From contig NZ_CP053832.1 of NCBI RefSeq assembly GCF_013372225.1, forward strand, positions 1,116,001 to 1,180,000: DNA of 64,000 nt. Direction: 5' to 3'. Below are positions 47,281 through 56,881 of the stretch, piece after piece. The DNA comes from Campylobacter ureolyticus. Lineage in GTDB: Bacteria > Campylobacterota > Campylobacteria > Campylobacterales > Campylobacteraceae. How positions within the stretch are numbered: the first letter of the stretch is position 1; every line of letters begins with the position of its first letter. Below the pieces are notes generated by a model, which saw only the letters and a list, made by a program, of their open reading frames with translations, did not search any database and was not told the DNA's origin. A program made the translations under genes and the position numbers.

Positions 47281-48230
47281 AAAGAGTTTATATGATTTAC
47301 AATTTTACTTGAGTGATTTAGGGCAAATACTATTGATCCGCCATTTTTTGTTATTAAATCACCACCGATATAAAGACCCTCAATATGTGTTTGGCAATTT
47401 TCATCAACTATTGGAATGCCGTTTTCATCTATCTTAACATCTGAGTTTTTTAAAAAATCAACTGGAGTTGTGCCGCCTATTGCATAAATAACTCTATCAT
47501 AGACAAACTCTTTGCCATCTTTAAATTTAACAACAACTTTTCCCTCTTCATTTTCAAGATTTTCAATATCTGAGCTTAACCTTAAAATAATATTTCCATA
47601 TCTTTCTTCATGGGCGATATCTTTTAAATTTATCGCATTTAATCTTGTAAAATTACTTTTTCTATAAGCAAGCGTTACGATATTATTACTAGAAAGACTT
47701 ATAGCGTATTCAACAGCTGAGTTTCCACCACCTACAACCAAAATCTTTTCATGGCTTCCACACTTATCAAGATTAAAATTTACAACGGGATTTAGCGATC
47801 TTGGAATTTTATAATCAGGTTTATTAGGTTTTCCCATTCTTCCTATTGCAATTATTACTTTTTTAGCGTAATAATGAGTTTTTGGAGCATAAATTTCAAA
47901 TAATCCATCTTCATTTTTTTTAACTTTTTCAACTTCTGTATTAAAAAATGCATCAATATCTTCACTATCCAAAAGTGTATCAAAATAGTTTAAAACATCT
48001 TCTTTTGTGCCAGTTTCAAACTTTACCATACCTTTTGTTTCACTATCTAAACCCTTATATTCTTTATCAACTCTTTTATTTTCTTTATAAAAAGTTCTGA
48101 TTGTTTGAGAGTGGTTTGAGCCTTTTTCAAGAAGTAAGACTTTATTAATTCCACTTATTTTGGCCTCCACAACCGAGGCTAACCCACACGGTCCGCCACC
48201 TATAATGGCAAGGTCATAAATTGTTTGCAT
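47277..48230 (-). CDS. NAD(P)/FAD-dependent oxidoreductase, YpdA/thioredoxin-reductase-like
   Basis: 317 aa. FAD-binding IGGGPCGLASVVEA (10-23), NAD(P)-binding VVGGGNSAVEYAISL (about 167-181) and a C-terminal GGDLITKNGGSIV. There is no redox-active CxxC pair, unlike true thioredoxin reductase, so it fits the YpdA-type reductases of low-molecular-weight thiols. Its physiological partner is unknown. Confidence 0.82.
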   Translation of the reverse strand: MQTIYDLAIIGGGPCGLASVVEAKISGINKVLLLEKGSNHSQTIRTFYKENKRVDKEYKGLDSETKGMVKFETGTKEDVLNYFDTLLDSEDIDAFFNTEVEKVKKNEDGLFEIYAPKTHYYAKKVIIAIGRMGKPNKPDYKIPRSLNPVVNFNLDKCGSHEKILVVGGGNSAVEYAISLSSNNIVTLAYRKSNFTRLNAINLKDIAHEERYGNIILRLSSDIENLENEEGKVVVKFKDGKEFVYDRVIYAIGGTTPVDFLKNSDVKIDENGIPIVDENCQTHIEGLYIGGDLITKNGGSIVFALNHSSKIVNHINSL

Positions 48231-48369
48231 AATATTACCTTTTTGTAAATCATTCTAAAGCTATATTATATTACCATTTTGATAAACAAATGCAAATATC
48301 CAAAGTCATTTTTACCAAATTAAATAAAATGTAAAAAATAGTAATAATAGCTTTAATATTTTATTTAAA

Positions 48370-48698
48370 TTTCGGTGCAACTATAAGCCGAGTTCTGTTT
48401 TTCAAACGATCATTTATCTAGACTAAATTTTACAATTTAGTTCAAGCGAAGGGTTTTATTCTAAGATTAAACCATCCCTTCTTGCTGCAAGTTGGGTTTG
48501 CAAAGCCGTTGATGTTGCCAAAAACGCTGGTAGGCTCTTACCCCACCATTTCACCTTTTCCACATTATTAAAATAAAGTGGTAGTTTACTTTCTGTTGCA
48601 CTATCCCTTGGGTTACCCCAGCCATTCGTTAAATGGAACTACATCTTAGAGCAGCTCGGACTTTCCTCGTATTAACGCGATCGTTCATTGCACCGAAA
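48370..48698 (-). ncRNA. rnpB: RNase P RNA
   Basis: On the minus strand the RNA begins TTTCGGTGCAATGAACG, with GAGGAAAGTCCGAGC soon after (conserved region I), includes GGTAACCCAAGGGATAGTGC-like pieces (CAACAGAAAG, GGTAAGAGCC) and closes with CTCGGCTTATAGTTGCACCGAAA. The two ends pair as helix P1. It is the catalytic RNA that trims tRNA 5' leaders. Ends are set from P1. Confidence 0.95.
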
Positions 48699-48776
48699 AA
48701 GGTATTTTAACAAAAAATCAATAAAAATTTTATGAATTTAAGAAGATTAGCTATAATGTAGTAAAAAAGGGAAAGA

Positions 48777-50480
48777 ATGGATGTTTTAACGCTTGAAAAT
48801 TTTACAAAATTAGACTACATGGGAATTTTACAAAATTTAAAAAATAAAACTTGTTTAAATTATAGTACAATTTTTAATAAATTAACTAAGTCTAACAAAT
48901 ATTCAAAAAATGCAAAAGAAATTTTAAATTTATTATCAAATATTTGTTCTATTGATCTAAAAGCAGATAGCTATAATGAACCATTTATTCCGATGTTTCA
49001 AAACTATCAAAAACAAACTTTTCTACCTGATGATTTAACAAAAGATGAATTATATTTTTTAAATCAAATTTTAAATGAATGTAAAGACTTTAGAATTAAA
49101 GCTAGAATAGCCGATATTTTATGGATTTACTATAAGCCAAAAAATATAAAATATTTAAAAATAGCTATTCAAGAATATTCTAAATTTCCTATAGATAATT
49201 TTGATAATACCCTTGAATTTAGTGAAGCTATCAACTCATATAAAAGAGCTATATTTCTTGCAAATTCCACAAAAAATAAAGAGTTATTAAGCGAAATAGT
49301 AAACAGGACTACTAATGCATTTTTAAATTTACAAAACAATAAGTATATACTCAAACTTAATGATATTTTAAAAAAATTACAATTAAAAGATAAATTAAAA
49401 TATGAAATAATAGAAAATCTCAAAATTAAAACTAACAACGCACAAAAAATAGGCTATCTAGAAGAAATTAGAAACTGGTATATAATTCTTGGCAATACAG
49501 ACGAAAAAAATAATACAACTATTGAAATAATCAACACTTATATAGAACTTGGAAATAATAAAAACTGTTCATGCTACTACAAAATGGCATTAAAAGAGTA
49601 TTGTTCCCTTCCCAATAAAATAAAAGAAAATTTAGATATAGAAAAAGATTTTCTTTATGGAAAAATTGAGCGAACTAATAAAATACAACTAAGAAGCATT
49701 AAAGGTCCGGAAACTTCACCTATTAATATAAGTAATTTAACAGATAGTAGTATAAATATGGTAAAAAATAAAGATATTTCTACTGCATTGCGATTTTTTA
49801 CAAATGGCAGACAAAGAGCTGATTTTGCTAATTTAAAAAAACAATCTGAAAATATCTCTCAAAACTCAATAGCATCAATATTTAAATACATACAATTATC
49901 ACAAGATGGTAAAAAAATATCAGAGGAGCCATATGAAAATATAGTTTTATCTATAAATTACAATATACACTTTAATCTTGCAGTATATAGCTTTATTATT
50001 CCAGCATTAAACCAAATTTTAATGGAGCACAGAATTTCCAAAGAGTATATTTATAATATATGTAATAATTCTTTACTTATAGATAAAAACAGGGTTAATC
50101 TTTGGACAAAAGGATTACATCTTGGTTTTAAGCATGAATTTTTACTATCAGCACATATACTAATACCCCAAATAGAGTACCTAATTAGATTTATTTTAAA
50201 AGCAGATAATGTTACAACTACCATAATTGATAACTGTGGAATAGAAACAGAAAAAAGCCTTAATAAGCTCCTAAAAGAAGAAAAATTACAAGAGATACTA
50301 GAAATAGACCTAATAAAAGAATTACAATATTTATTAATACAACCAACACTATATAATTTAAGAAACGAAATAATTCATGCTCTTGTAGATGACAATATTG
50401 ATAAAGTGGGAATTATATACTTATGGTGGCTATGCTTTAGGTTAGTTTATAAAAGTATTTGCCATATAAATAAAACTTAA
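48777..50480 (+). CDS. DUF4209-like protein with HEPN-type RNase motif
   Basis: 567 aa. The first 300 residues are helical, TPR-like hairpins. The last 180 read like the DUF4209 domain: LLSAHILIPQIEYLIRFILK and then LRNEIIHAL, where RNEIIH (about 529-534) is the R-x4-H motif of HEPN ribonucleases. HEPN proteins with an N-terminal sensor are frequent in phage defence, but no partner gene is adjacent. It stands alone between rnpB and a convergent heme gene. Activity is inferred. Confidence 0.65.
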   Translation: MDVLTLENFTKLDYMGILQNLKNKTCLNYSTIFNKLTKSNKYSKNAKEILNLLSNICSIDLKADSYNEPFIPMFQNYQKQTFLPDDLTKDELYFLNQILNECKDFRIKARIADILWIYYKPKNIKYLKIAIQEYSKFPIDNFDNTLEFSEAINSYKRAIFLANSTKNKELLSEIVNRTTNAFLNLQNNKYILKLNDILKKLQLKDKLKYEIIENLKIKTNNAQKIGYLEEIRNWYIILGNTDEKNNTTIEIINTYIELGNNKNCSCYYKMALKEYCSLPNKIKENLDIEKDFLYGKIERTNKIQLRSIKGPETSPINISNLTDSSINMVKNKDISTALRFFTNGRQRADFANLKKQSENISQNSIASIFKYIQLSQDGKKISEEPYENIVLSINYNIHFNLAVYSFIIPALNQILMEHRISKEYIYNICNNSLLIDKNRVNLWTKGLHLGFKHEFLLSAHILIPQIEYLIRFILKADNVTTTIIDNCGIETEKSLNKLLKEEKLQEILEIDLIKELQYLLIQPTLYNLRNEIIHALVDDNIDKVGIIYLWWLCFRLVYKSICHINKT

Positions 50481-50508
50481 CAAACCAAAGGAAAACACTT
50501 TGGTTTGT
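50480..50508. terminator. Bidirectional terminator
   Basis: ACAAACCAAAG (50,480-50,490) and CTTTGGTTTGT (50,498-50,508) form an 11-bp stem around GAAAACA, between the convergent DUF4209-like gene and the protoporphyrinogen oxidase gene, just outside both stop codons. Confidence 0.8.
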
Positions 50509-50511
50509 ATT

Positions 50512-51849
50512 TTAACCTTGTAAAACATCCCTTGCACATTCGCGTGAATTTTTAATACAATCATTCATAGCAACACCCTTATAGGCGTTTGAATTTAAAT
50601 AAAGTCCTTTTACTTGCCTTATATCTTTAAAAATTTCAGCCACATTTGATAGGTGACCTAAATTATAATTTGGTATGCCTTTTTCGTGTCTTTTTACATA
50701 TGTCATTACCGGCTCATCAGAAATTCCCATAGTATTTCTTATGCCAAGTCTTGCAAGCTCAACTAAAGTTTTTTCATCTTTTAAGGCTAAATCTTTATCT
50801 CTTTGACCGCCTATCATAACGCGAAGTAGTACCTTACCATCAGGCGCTCTATCAAAAAATATCGAGCTATCCCATAAAATTCCCAGCACTGGTTGCTTTG
50901 ATGAACTTGTTGTTAAAAGTCCAAAGCCTCTTAAGGCGTGATCAAGGTTTTCATATCCAAGCCCAACTACAGAAATAGGAGTGTATTCAATAGCTTTTAA
51001 CCTTTTTGATGTATCTGGAAGAAGCTTGTTTAAAAGTTCGCAAGCTCTATAAGCAGGAGTTGAAATAATAACTTTATCAAACTCTAAATTTTTATCGCCA
51101 TTTAGTATAAATTTATCATCTTTTTTTTCTATTTTTGAAATTTCAAAATTTGCAACAATCTTAGCATTTGATTTTTTGCCAACTTCTTTTATTAAGGTCT
51201 CACATCCACCTTTAAAACTCATCAAAACACCACTTGGGGCAGCACTTTTAGCTCTCATAGCAAGCATTGCTTTTATAAGTCCGCCATATTTTTTTTCCAT
51301 AGCTGTTATTTTCTCAAAACTTGCATTAACTGAAATTTTATCAGGACTTGAGCCATAAACTCCTGCAACCATTGGATCTAAAAAAGTTTCGGTAAGCTCT
51401 TTTCCAACTCTTCTATAACCAAACTCTTGCAGTGTTTCTTCCATGTCATCTTTTTTTTGCGGTATAAAATACTCACATGCAACTCTTATTTTTCCAAGTG
51501 GCGACATAATCCCACTTAAAAAGAAATCTTTTGCACTCTCTGGCATTTTATAGAGCTTATCTTTATAAATAAATCTAACTCTCGCATTGTCATTACTCTT
51601 TAAAAGTAAATTTTCTATGCCTGCATATTTTAAAAGCTCTAAGGTATCAGGTCTATTTGATAAAAAACCATTAGTTCCCTCTTCAATTAAAAATCCTTTT
51701 ATATTTTTAGTTCTCATTTTTCCACCAAGCTCTTTTTCTTTTTCAAAAACTGTTATATCGTATTTATCACCATCGCTATTACCAAAAAAATTTAGATAAA
51801 AAGCTGTTGTTAAGCCACTTATCCCTCCGCCGATGACTGCTATTTTCAT
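50512..51849 (-). CDS. hemY: Protoporphyrinogen oxidase (FAD type)
   Basis: 445 aa. FAD-binding AVIGGGISGLTTAFYL (4-19), FEKEKELGGKMRT, and a C-terminal GLYLNSNAYKGVAMNDCI that matches the PPO family. It oxidises protoporphyrinogen or coproporphyrinogen in late heme synthesis. Called hemG in some annotations. Confidence 0.9.
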   Translation of the reverse strand: MKIAVIGGGISGLTTAFYLNFFGNSDGDKYDITVFEKEKELGGKMRTKNIKGFLIEEGTNGFLSNRPDTLELLKYAGIENLLLKSNDNARVRFIYKDKLYKMPESAKDFFLSGIMSPLGKIRVACEYFIPQKKDDMEETLQEFGYRRVGKELTETFLDPMVAGVYGSSPDKISVNASFEKITAMEKKYGGLIKAMLAMRAKSAAPSGVLMSFKGGCETLIKEVGKKSNAKIVANFEISKIEKKDDKFILNGDKNLEFDKVIISTPAYRACELLNKLLPDTSKRLKAIEYTPISVVGLGYENLDHALRGFGLLTTSSSKQPVLGILWDSSIFFDRAPDGKVLLRVMIGGQRDKDLALKDEKTLVELARLGIRNTMGISDEPVMTYVKRHEKGIPNYNLGHLSNVAEIFKDIRQVKGLYLNSNAYKGVAMNDCIKNSRECARDVLQG

Positions 51850-51904
51850 ACTCTCTCCTTGTAAATTTAAACCTTATATTACAATAAATTTATAAAAACT
51901 TGAC

Positions 51905-53032
51905 TTAATCAAAAATTTCTTTATGTAAAATCTCTCTTAAAACCACAGTTGCATAACTTCCTTTTGTAAGTTCAAAACTCATGCTAAATTGAGCTAATTC
52001 AGGCGTGTATTTATAATTAACATTTTTTAAAAAACACCATGCAAAACGCCTACTCCCATTCATTTTTTCAATAAATTTAAATGAAGGATGATAAATTTCA
52101 TCTTCTATATCTTTTGCCAAATCTTCGCTTTCAAAAGCTTTATTTCCAGGAAGCAGACCAAAAGGAGTAATATCACGATTTAAAAATCTTTTAACCTCAC
52201 TTGCTAAATCTTTGCATAAAAATAGTTTTCCATGTGGATAATGCCCCAAAACATCTCCATTAAAAAGTTTGAAAAAATTAGGTTGAAATTTTAAATCTTT
52301 TATAGTTTCTTTATCAAATCCATAAATTTTATTTATTTCATTTTCATTAAAATCTCTTATAAATTTTGAAATTTCAACTCTTTTACTAAGCCATTTATTA
52401 AAAAGCTCACTTTGATAAGCTGAAATTAAGAAATTTTTAATTTTTGGATTTTTCATCTTTAAATTTCCACTTAAAATTTCCTCACCCTCTTTTGCGTTAT
52501 CTTCAAATTTACCAAATCTTTGAAAGCCAAAATAGTTTGCATAGCCATTTTTATCCAAATTTAAAAGAGCATTTTTAAGCTTTAAGGCATCAACCTCGCT
52601 AACTTTTTTAAGTCTTATAAAAAAACTATTTCCGCTTAAATGACCAATTCTAAGTTTATTTTTATGTGTAAAAGTATCAGTTATTTTCAAACTCTCGTGA
52701 GTAAAATTTGCTAAGTTTTTTTCAAATTTTTTAGGAAGTGAGATAAACTGAGTTGTAAAACCCTCTTTGTCTTTAAGTCCTGCATATCCAAAATCCCTCA
52801 TTTTAATACCTGAGTAATCACTTAAAATATGAAGTGCCTCAAAAGTTGTAAGTCCTTTTTTAGCGATATTTAGTATCAAGTGCTCACCCTCACCGCTAAA
52901 TTCATAAAGTGGAATTTCTCTAACTACAAAATCATCTGAATTTTTACTAAAATGTACATTTATGGGCGAATGATCAAGAGTGAAAAGTGGTTTAAAAATG
53001 CCAATTTCTTGCTCGTTTTTTATATTTTCCAT
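51905..53032 (-). CDS. truD: tRNA pseudouridine(13) synthase
   Basis: 375 aa. The TruD signature [18 protein letters not shown] (about 79-96) carries the catalytic Asp, and NYFGFQRFG and the C-terminal RRFAWCFL are typical. It modifies U13 in tRNA-Glu. It starts 41 nt inside the end of thiL, an unusually long overlap, but the N-terminal residues look native. Confidence 0.93.
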   Translation of the reverse strand: MENIKNEQEIGIFKPLFTLDHSPINVHFSKNSDDFVVREIPLYEFSGEGEHLILNIAKKGLTTFEALHILSDYSGIKMRDFGYAGLKDKEGFTTQFISLPKKFEKNLANFTHESLKITDTFTHKNKLRIGHLSGNSFFIRLKKVSEVDALKLKNALLNLDKNGYANYFGFQRFGKFEDNAKEGEEILSGNLKMKNPKIKNFLISAYQSELFNKWLSKRVEISKFIRDFNENEINKIYGFDKETIKDLKFQPNFFKLFNGDVLGHYPHGKLFLCKDLASEVKRFLNRDITPFGLLPGNKAFESEDLAKDIEDEIYHPSFKFIEKMNGSRRFAWCFLKNVNYKYTPELAQFSMSFELTKGSYATVVLREILHKEIFD

Positions 53033-53816
53033 CTATTGTTTCTCCAAAAATAGTAAGTTTTATCCTAGCTTTTTTAGCCTCGTTTATGATTCTAAATTTG
53101 TTTTTTTTACTAAAACTAAAAAGCACCTCATACTCTTCACCGCTTAAAAACTCATATTTTTTAAGCTTTTTTATAAATTTAATATTTTTATTTTTTATAA
53201 ATTTAGGCAAATCACACGCAAGTCCATCACTTATATCCATAGCTGAGTTTATGAATTTTGATGAGTTGTAAAAAAAATTATCCCTTAAAACAATATTTCT
53301 AAATCGTGAGTTTTTGCCAAGAATTTTATAGTTTTTCGCACATCTTTGAAGCGTTTTAAGTCCTTTTAGACTTCCTCCTAAATTCCCTGTAAAAGCTAAT
53401 AACTCACCATTTTTAAGTTTTTTTCTAAAAATTGGTTTTTTTGCATAAGATATAATGCTTACACTAATTCCCAAAATATCGGATTTTACTGTATCGCCGC
53501 CAATTATTTTAACTCCGTATTGTTTTGAAATATCTAAAATTCCATTTTTAAGCTCATCGATCTCTTTAAAAGTTATGTTTTTAGGAAGCATTAAACCAAT
53601 TAATGTAAATTTAGGCTTTGCATTCATCACAATAGCATCGCTTAAATTTACACTCATTGCCTTTTTTCCTATTTCATAAAAGCTTAACCAGCCCATTTTG
53701 AAGTGGGAATTTTCCAAAAACAGATCCTTGCTTAAAACCAATTTTCCAAGCACTGCGCCGTCATCTCCGATAAATTTATTACTGAATTTTGATATTACAA
53801 AACTTTCTTTGTCCAT
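52992..53816 (-). CDS. thiL: Thiamine-monophosphate kinase
   Basis: 274 aa. The N-terminal [20 protein letters not shown] carries the Mg-ADP site, with GGDTVKSD and [13 protein letters not shown] following in the ThiL order. It phosphorylates thiamine monophosphate to the active diphosphate. It is a bit shorter than the E. coli enzyme, with an abbreviated C-terminus. Confidence 0.9.
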   Translation of the reverse strand: MDKESFVISKFSNKFIGDDGAVLGKLVLSKDLFLENSHFKMGWLSFYEIGKKAMSVNLSDAIVMNAKPKFTLIGLMLPKNITFKEIDELKNGILDISKQYGVKIIGGDTVKSDILGISVSIISYAKKPIFRKKLKNGELLAFTGNLGGSLKGLKTLQRCAKNYKILGKNSRFRNIVLRDNFFYNSSKFINSAMDISDGLACDLPKFIKNKNIKFIKKLKKYEFLSGEEYEVLFSFSKKNKFRIINEAKKARIKLTIFGETIDGKYKKRARNWHF

Positions 53817-53901
53817 AACTTATTATTTTATATTAATTTTGATAAAAAACTCTTTATAAGATTAAATTTGATACAATTTAACGAAATTTTAAAGGAAAAA
53901 T

Positions 53902-54933
53902 ATGGTTGAAATATCACTTTTTCGTTTTGATAAAAAAATAGATTTGGAAAGTTATTATAAGCCTTATATTTATGAGCATTTTGAGTTTTTAACTTTAAGA
54001 GAGCTTTTACTAGATATTAAAAGAAACGATCCATACTTTAAATTTGGAAAAACTGAATTTGTAAAAATAAATGAAAAAATTGTAAATTTGGATGAGAATT
54101 TAGATGAAATTTTTAAAAAAACTGGCAATTTTATAAAAATCTCTGCACTTTGCCAAACTCGCTCTACAAAAGATTTGATAATTAACAATGATGATTTTAT
54201 AAAAACCTATGATAGATTTAGTGAAATTTTAGGTCAAAACAATGAAAAAGAGTTTTTTTTAAAATTAGAGCCTTTGTTTTATTCAAGTAAAATAAGGGAA
54301 TTTAAAGAGGATTTTTTAGGAAATTCGGCATTTGTTTTTGCAAACTATCTAATAGAAAAATTTCCTTGTAAAAAGGATGAAATTTTAAATTTAATTAAAG
54401 ATGAAATAATCTATTATATAAAACCACAATTTTTACTAAAGGATCCTTTTAAAACCGATGAAATAGTAAAAAATCTAGCTAAAATGTTAAATTTAAATTT
54501 TTCAAAAAAAGAGAATATAATAAGCGATGAAGAGATAAAAAATGCAACAAAAAAAGTTGATTTTTCAAAATTTAATATCGCAGTTTATAGTGATAAAAAC
54601 TTACAAAATTTGGTTAAAGTTGTAGCAAATTTAGTTAATTTTGAGCTTGAAAATGAAAATATCGGATATGATATTTTAAAATTTGATGAAAAAGTTGCTT
54701 TAAATTTGGCAGGTGAAATTTTATTTAACGCCTATGATAGCGGAGCTGATTTTTTGCTAGTAAATGATAAAAGAGCTTTTTATATGTTTGATGCACTTAG
54801 TAAAGAACTTCAAAAAGCACAAAATAGAAGTTTAAATAACTTCTATATACTGATGGCAGATGAGTTTTTATCACTTTTAAAAGGTGAAAAGATAGAGTTT
54901 AAAAATCATAAATTAGAGGTAAAAATACTATGA
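53902..54933 (+). CDS. DUF5644-like protein (HdrB C-terminal-like)
   Basis: 343 aa with no membrane segment. An N-terminal part begins ISLFRFDKKIDLESYYKPY and has an iron-sulfur-subunit-like FKFGKTEFVKINEKIV; the C-terminal part DFSKFNIAVYSDKNL...AGEILFNAYDSGADFLLVND resembles the cysteine-poor HdrB-like domain of Campylobacter DUF5644 proteins. Function unknown. It overlaps the SDR gene by 4 nt. Confidence 0.65.
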   Translation: MVEISLFRFDKKIDLESYYKPYIYEHFEFLTLRELLLDIKRNDPYFKFGKTEFVKINEKIVNLDENLDEIFKKTGNFIKISALCQTRSTKDLIINNDDFIKTYDRFSEILGQNNEKEFFLKLEPLFYSSKIREFKEDFLGNSAFVFANYLIEKFPCKKDEILNLIKDEIIYYIKPQFLLKDPFKTDEIVKNLAKMLNLNFSKKENIISDEEIKNATKKVDFSKFNIAVYSDKNLQNLVKVVANLVNFELENENIGYDILKFDEKVALNLAGEILFNAYDSGADFLLVNDKRAFYMFDALSKELQKAQNRSLNNFYILMADEFLSLLKGEKIEFKNHKLEVKIL

Positions 54934-55676
54934 AATTAAAAAATAAAGTTGCTATTATAACAGGTGCAACAAGTGGAATTGGTGCAAAAATATCTGAAAC
55001 CTTTATAGAAAATGGAGCTAAAGTTTTAATCATAGCAAGACATAAAAACGAAGAGTTTATTAAAACTCTTGGGAAAAATGCAAAATTTTTTAGCGCTAAT
55101 ATAACAGATGAAAACAGCGTAAAAGAAATTTATAAATTTGCTATAAAAAGCTTTGGAAAAATTGATATTTTGGTAAACAATGCAGGAATCACAGGTCCAA
55201 CAAAACCATCATTTGAGCTTAGTTTTGATGAATGGAAAGAGGTAATAAACTTAAATGTAAATGGCACTTTTTTAATGAGCAAATACGCACTTTTAGAAAT
55301 GATCAAACAAAAAAGTGGCAATATAGTAAATATCGCCTCCGTTCTTGGAATGGTTGCAAGTGAGGCTTTTAGTGTATATAGCACAAGTAAAGGTGCGATA
55401 ATAGCGATGACAAAACAAGATGCTTTAAGTGTAGCAAAGTTTAATGTAAGAGTTAATTCAATATCTCCTGGAACGATAAAAACTAATGCTGTGGCAAATT
55501 TAGAAAAACAAATTGGCAAAGAGGCGTTTGATGAGATGTTTAACAAACCTCATCCACTTGGCGGTGTTGGAAACGTAGAAGATGTGGCAAATATAGCTCT
55601 ATTTTTGACAAGTGATGAAGCAAAGTGGATAACAGGAGCAAATTTAGTCGTTGATGGTGGATTTACAATAAAATAA
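54930..55676 (+). CDS. SDR family oxidoreductase (FabG-like)
   Basis: 248 aa. NAD(P)-binding ITGATSGIGAKISE (10-23), NNAG, and catalytic Ser...YSTSKGA (Y-x3-K) are intact, with the C-terminal ITGANLVVDGGF. It resembles 3-oxoacyl-ACP reductase, but fabG is usually with other fatty-acid genes, so another short-chain substrate is possible. Confidence 0.88.
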   Translation: MKLKNKVAIITGATSGIGAKISETFIENGAKVLIIARHKNEEFIKTLGKNAKFFSANITDENSVKEIYKFAIKSFGKIDILVNNAGITGPTKPSFELSFDEWKEVINLNVNGTFLMSKYALLEMIKQKSGNIVNIASVLGMVASEAFSVYSTSKGAIIAMTKQDALSVAKFNVRVNSISPGTIKTNAVANLEKQIGKEAFDEMFNKPHPLGGVGNVEDVANIALFLTSDEAKWITGANLVVDGGFTIK

Positions 55677-55752
55677 ATTTATAATTACTATAAAAAAAAT
55701 TTGTTGTTTTTATAATTAAATTTCAAGCTGTTTTTTGCAACGATTTCTCTAC

Positions 55753-56613
55753 TCATGGTTTACTCTTTAAATTAAGTTTTTTATCCAAGTCAATAAGAAT
55801 AATGTCTAAAAAATATTTTCTTATTGCTAAATATTCATCAAGACTCATAACCAATATACTAGTTTTGTTTTCTCCATCGTCTACAACAATATTGTCAAAA
55901 ATCAAATCAGGTATGTCTTTATCTCTTTTTAAATGCATCAATATACTAGGTAGAAAAAATAAAGAGATTATACCAATAAAAATTAAGATAAATAAATATA
56001 AATTTTCTATAAAAATTTGGATAAAAATCAAAGAAAAGCAAAACAAAACTATAAAAAAAGGTATATTTTGCTTAAAGTTTCCTAAATTATCGTTGTAAAA
56101 TCCATAGAACATTTGTACCGTTTTTTTAATTTTAAGTTTGCTTGATATTTTTATCTCTTTTTGAAATGATTCTTTATAACATACTATTTTATCATTTTTA
56201 AATTCTGTTATTTTGCCTTTATTTGGGTCTGTTGCAAGTCTACTAGCAAGAATAATGACAGCAAAAAAATTAAATATTTTTCTATCCGTAGGAATATCAA
56301 CAATAAATAAACTAATAAAAACTAATACTAAAAAACAAAACCCACGAAAACTAGAAACATCTGGATTGTGATTTTTTATAAAAAGCGGTTCTTTATCATA
56401 ATCTCTTTTATTTGAATTTGTTTTATTGTTTGAAATTTGAAAATTGTCCAAATCTGAGTTATTATTTAAATTCAAATTATCTGAGTTTAAATCATTTTCT
56501 AAATTCTTATTAGAATTTTCTTTATTATTAGAGTTATTACCTAAATTTATTTTACTTTTAGGTTTATTATTTCTAAGATACTCTCTAAGTTTTTCTCTTT
56601 TATCATCATCCAA
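55753..56613 (-). CDS. TTG-start membrane protein family, member C (intact)
   Basis: 286 aa from TTG 56,613. N-terminus DDDKREKLREYLRNNKPKS, Asn-rich linker and NKRDYDKEPLFI match member B almost base for base, then a different membrane domain with two pairs of helices, a soluble PH-like stretch NDKIVCYKESFQKEIKIS and a tail IRKYFLDIILIDLDKK typical of the family. The transposon inserted about 180 bp upstream of its start, so its promoter may be affected. Confidence 0.75.
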   Translation of the reverse strand: MDDDKREKLREYLRNNKPKSKINLGNNSNNKENSNKNLENDLNSDNLNLNNNSDLDNFQISNNKTNSNKRDYDKEPLFIKNHNPDVSSFRGFCFLVLVFISLFIVDIPTDRKIFNFFAVIILASRLATDPNKGKITEFKNDKIVCYKESFQKEIKISSKLKIKKTVQMFYGFYNDNLGNFKQNIPFFIVLFCFSLIFIQIFIENLYLFILIFIGIISLFFLPSILMHLKRDKDIPDLIFDNIVVDDGENKTSILVMSLDEYLAIRKYFLDIILIDLDKKLNLKSKP

Positions 56614-56788
56614 ATTTCTGCCTTTTTTGTTTTTATAAAAACTATTTTATTTTAATATTTTAAATCTTAAAAATTATTCAAATTTTATTTTAGTTTAAAT
56701 GTTTTAAAAAATTTGTTGTTTTTTTATTTTTATTTACACTTTAAGTTTGGATTTTTTTAATTTTAGCTTTATCCACTTTTATGTAAAT

Positions 56789-56796
56789 TAAAATTT
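56789..56796. repeat. Left target-site duplication
   Basis: TAAAATTT immediately outside the left inverted repeat, repeated exactly at 59,868-59,875. Eight-base duplications are the rule for the IS1595 family. Confidence 0.9.
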
Positions 56797-56824
56797 GGCT
56801 CTGTTAAAATATTTTATTGATTTT
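56797..56824. repeat. Left terminal inverted repeat
   Basis: Starts GGCTCTGTTAAAATATTT and matches the right end in all 28 positions, ending TTGATTTT. The last eight bases contain the -35 box of the transposase promoter. Confidence 0.95.
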
Positions 56825-56875
56825 TAAGCTAATTTATATTATAATTTCCTATATAAAATAGCGATAGTAAGGAGG
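56817..56875 (+). promoter_or_regulatory. Transposon promoter and ribosome binding site
   Basis: TTGATT (56,817-56,822, inside the inverted repeat) and TATAAT (56,840-56,845) are 17 bp apart. AAGGAGG at 56,869-56,875 precedes the transposase ATG by 6 nt. Transposase bound to its own end would block the promoter, so the whole operon, including the RM genes, may be autoregulated. Confidence 0.8.
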
Positions 56876-56881
56876 TTTGCG

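Noticed and set aside
52992-53032. thiL-truD overlap of 41 nt taken as a wrong truD start
   Set aside because: No good internal start with a ribosome site follows soon, and the residues before the first conserved block look native; kept as is.
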